Of a stretch of DNA of 64,000 bases, positions 61,727 to 64,000 are shown piece by piece; the stretch's first letter is position 1; each line of letters begins with the position of its first letter. A program made the translations under genes and the position numbers. This DNA is from Nannocystis sp. RBIL2 (GTDB lineage Bacteria; Myxococcota_A; Polyangia; Nannocystales; Nannocystaceae): the NCBI RefSeq assembly GCF_026626745.1, contig NZ_JAPNJW010000002.1:496001-560000 (forward strand), read 5' to 3'. The notes beneath the pieces are model-generated. The model did not search any database, was not told where the DNA came from, and saw only the letters and a program-made list of their open reading frames with translations.

Positions 61727-63874
61727 TCAGTCGTCGAACAGCGGCACCGGCACCAGCGTCGTGTCCTTCAGGCGGGTCTGCAGCTCCTCGATGTCGGCCG
61801 GCTTCACTCCGTAGGTGCCGATCATCGTCATGTGGCCCTTGAAGCTGTGGGCCTCGTGGAAGCGGACCAGCGCGTCGAACGCGGCGTGCAGCACGCTCTT
61901 GTGCTGCGGCGTCTGCTTGTGCGGCACCAGGGCCAGGTACAGGTCGAGGTCCTTGGGCGCGATCTCGGTCAGCTCGGTGAAGATGCGGACCGTCGTGCCC
62001 TCGATGCCCTCGGGGCGGATCGAGTCCTGCGTGATGCGGTAGACGAACTCGCTGCGCACGCCCTTCGTCATGTGGAACACGACCACCTGGCGGTACGGGA
62101 TCCCGGTCGTGCGGCTCTGCTGGTGGGCCAGGTCGATCGCCTTCGACACCAGGCGGCCGACGCGGACCCCGCCGACGGCGACCACCACGGTGCGCTGCTG
62201 CGGATCGATCACCGTCGACTCGACCGTCTCGAGCACGCGGCGGACGTAGCGGTAGCCGCCGCGGATCAGCGGCCGGTGGTTATAGACCAGCACCACAGTG
62301 CCGACGAGCACCAGCACCACCCACACCAGGGTGCGCAGCTCCTCGAGGTGCGAGCTGCTGGCCGCCCACAGGCTGAGCAGCGCGTACGACAGCGCCGACA
62401 CCCCGAGGAACGCCGCCACCGGCACGCGCGTCCCGAGCAGCGAGATGTTCCACGGCGCCGTGTAGACCCGCCGCTCCTCGCCCTTGAAGCGGCGCAGGAG
62501 GATGAACGCCGCCATCCCCGAGAACATCACCAGCCCGAACATCGCCTTGTGCCAGCGGTCGAGCGACAGCGGGTTCCAGTCGGACTGCGTGCCGAGCAGC
62601 AGCGCCGCGGCCAGCAGCAGCCAGTGCAGCCGCGCCAGCGCGCCGCGCTCGTTCGGGGTGATGAGCGCGCGCGGCAGCAGGTTGTCGCGCGTCATCGCCA
62701 GCCACAGCCCGCGCGACCCGGCGAGCCCGGCGTTGACCGCCCCGATCAGCATCAGCGCCGCGCTCGCCACCAGCGCCGCCTGCCACGCCCCGCCGACCCC
62801 CGACACCCCCGTCAACGAGGTGCCGACGTGATAGCCGAGCGCGCCCACGAGGTCACCGCTGCGCGACAGCAGCACCTCGGGCGGCAGCAGCAGGAACACC
62901 TGCAGCGCCAGCGAGCCGCCGACCACCAGCAGCGTCAGCAGCATCGCCCAGTAGATCTTCGGCACGTCGCGCTGCGGGTTCTCGAGCTCCTCCGGGATGT
63001 TCATCACCGTCTCGACCCCGGTCGCGCTGAGCACCCCGTTGCCGACGCCGGCCAGTAGGATCGGCGCCGAGATCATCGCCAGGCCGGGGATGATGCCGAT
63101 GTCGAACGTCGCGTCGAGCGGCACCGCCGGGGCCGCCCGGCCGTAGCCCGACCACACCGACGTCCAGTCGACGCCCTGCAGCGCCAGGCACACGTAGCCC
63201 GCCACGATCGTCGCGCCGATGATGAGCAGGTTGACGAGGAAGATCGCCTTCGACACCCGCACGCTCGGCTTGAGCCCGAGGTTGTTGAGCCGCAGGAGCA
63301 GCCCGATCGGCGCGAACGTGGCGATGATCATGTCCGGCACCACCGCCGAGAACAGCAGCGCCACGAAGGCGATCAGGCTCTGGCGCAGCGCCACGTAGCG
63401 CCACTCCCCCGGGGTCACCCAGATCCCGAAGCCGATCGCCGGCAGCGCCGACAGGGCCACCACGCCGATCGTGCCTGTCCCGAGGACCACCTGGCTGAGC
63501 GCCGTGATGTGGGCCCCGTAGGCCAGCAGGCACGCCAGCGTCGACACTGCGTACGAGATCGAGATGATCACGCCGACGAACGCCGACACCGCCACGGCCA
63601 GCTTGCCGAGGTGGCCGAGCGCGTAGCGGGTCATCATGTACGTGCCGCCGTTCGACAGCGTCAGCAGCACCGCCTCGATGTACAGCGGCGCGAGCAGCAG
63701 CAGCAGCACGTACAGGCCGACCTGCACGACCGGCGTCGCGTAGCCGACCCCCGCCGCCAGCAAGAAGCCCGACACGAAGTAAGGCGTGCTGAGCGGCTGC
63801 GGCCCGACAAGATAGAAGCCCTCACGCCAGGAGAGGCGTGGTCTGGAGGGCTCCTCGTCTGCTTCGCTCCCCAT
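61727..63874 (-). CDS. APC-superfamily amino acid permease with C-terminal soluble domain
   Basis: A 715-residue transporter. About twelve helices span 25-510, with the APC signatures LLLAPLYIEAVLLTLSNGG and AGVGNGVLSATGVETVMNIPEELENPQRDVPKIYW. Residues 540-715 form a cytoplasmic domain with a Rossmann-like start (RTVVVAVGGVRVGRLVSKAIDLAHQQS) and VVVFHMTKGVRSEF, resembling the USP-like domains of cationic/KUP-type transporters. It probably moves an amino acid by proton symport. A hairpin-like GTCC-CGA-GGAC lies inside (63477-63487). Confidence 0.85.
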   Translation of the reverse strand: MGSEADEEPSRPRLSWREGFYLVGPQPLSTPYFVSGFLLAAGVGYATPVVQVGLYVLLLLLAPLYIEAVLLTLSNGGTYMMTRYALGHLGKLAVAVSAFVGVIISISYAVSTLACLLAYGAHITALSQVVLGTGTIGVVALSALPAIGFGIWVTPGEWRYVALRQSLIAFVALLFSAVVPDMIIATFAPIGLLLRLNNLGLKPSVRVSKAIFLVNLLIIGATIVAGYVCLALQGVDWTSVWSGYGRAAPAVPLDATFDIGIIPGLAMISAPILLAGVGNGVLSATGVETVMNIPEELENPQRDVPKIYWAMLLTLLVVGGSLALQVFLLLPPEVLLSRSGDLVGALGYHVGTSLTGVSGVGGAWQAALVASAALMLIGAVNAGLAGSRGLWLAMTRDNLLPRALITPNERGALARLHWLLLAAALLLGTQSDWNPLSLDRWHKAMFGLVMFSGMAAFILLRRFKGEERRVYTAPWNISLLGTRVPVAAFLGVSALSYALLSLWAASSSHLEELRTLVWVVLVLVGTVVLVYNHRPLIRGGYRYVRRVLETVESTVIDPQQRTVVVAVGGVRVGRLVSKAIDLAHQQSRTTGIPYRQVVVFHMTKGVRSEFVYRITQDSIRPEGIEGTTVRIFTELTEIAPKDLDLYLALVPHKQTPQHKSVLHAAFDALVRFHEAHSFKGHMTMIGTYGVKPADIEELQTRLKDTTLVPVPLFDD

Positions 63875-64000
63875 GCGGCGCCATGCGACTTATGCCCGCG
63901 CCGGCCGGCGATGACAACCGATCCAGGCCACTGAACCGACGCCGGTCCGCCGCCGCGGGCGAAAATGCACACAGCCCGGAGCGGGCGCCGCCGGGCTGTG
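63875..64000. other. Upstream region of the APC gene
   Basis: No promoter was identified. The only feature is the hairpin at the window edge. Confidence 0.35.
63970..64000 (-). terminator. Hairpin at the right window edge
   Basis: CACAGCCCGG (63970-63979) and CCGGGCTGTG (63991-64000) form a perfect ten-pair stem. Read on the minus strand it is followed by CATTTTCG, so it would end a minus-strand gene entering from the right. Confidence 0.6.

Overview
The window is about 64 kb of very GC-rich DNA (third codon positions almost all G/C). It looks like the chromosome of a myxobacterium, most likely of the Nannocystis group. The evidence is a set of lipoproteins with long Ser/Thr/Asp linkers, transmembrane Ser/Thr kinases, class III adenylyl cyclases, AgmX/PglI-type C-terminal domains, a zinc-ribbon protein with a histone H1-like tail, and Cys-rich repeat proteins. 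This assignment is inference from gene content; there is no rRNA in the window.

Layout, left to right. 1-2412: RND efflux permease (cut by the left edge) with its adaptor lipoprotein. 2.7-12 kb: mixed housekeeping and envelope genes (DUF4203-like membrane protein, GcvH, a beta-helix lipoprotein, a DUF2157/DUF4401 membrane pair, YqgE/AlgH, tRNA-Leu(CAA), two envelope proteins). 12.3-18 kb: a tightly overlapped minus-strand operon (GAF/HD-GYP phosphodiesterase, YbeY with a 300-residue acidic N-terminus, isoaspartyl peptidase) and a membrane adenylyl cyclase. 18-27.4 kb: KamA-family radical SAM enzyme, a TldD-like protease with two small partners, an SGNH-hydrolase lipoprotein, PhoH, MazG and a small membrane protein. 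27.4-31.7 kb: a gene-poor, repeat-rich stretch interrupted by a complete IS21-family element with 8-bp target duplications and a frameshifted istA. 31.7-40.5 kb: Cys-rich lipoprotein, a second adenylyl cyclase, GltX, a cytosolic MCP-like protein, the zinc-ribbon/H1-tail protein and a CPBP protease. 40.5-51.1 kb: a minus-strand surface and signalling block (two transmembrane kinases, TPR protein, periplasmic-binding lipoprotein, Cys-repeat lipoprotein, two paralogous choice-of-anchor-L proteins). 51.1-52.3 kb: a decayed locus. 52.3-63.9 kb: a small membrane protein with a frameshifted HTTM partner (SdpA/SdpB-like layout), a membrane metallophosphoesterase, two AgmX-type proteins (one fused to VIT-VWA), an M14-type zinc hydrolase and an APC permease.

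Two features run through the whole window. First, a short hairpin, TGTCC-N4-GGACA (tetraloops such as GAAA, CGAA, TGAA, CCGA), is scattered through intergenic DNA and inside genes, where it tends to sit at linkers, termini and insertions. Ten strict copies and three one-mismatch copies were found by eye. Second, most first genes of transcription units carry a TAnnnT hexamer only 5-10 nt before the start codon and no Shine-Dalgarno, which suggests many leaderless mRNAs. Genes inside operons instead overlap by ATGA, GTGA or TGATG or have an AGGAG-type site. Every convergent gene junction in the window carries an inverted repeat.

Three genes (yqgE, the isoaspartyl peptidase gene, mazG) have decayed copies of their own 3' ends lying just downstream, a sign of repeated slippage or duplication in this genome.
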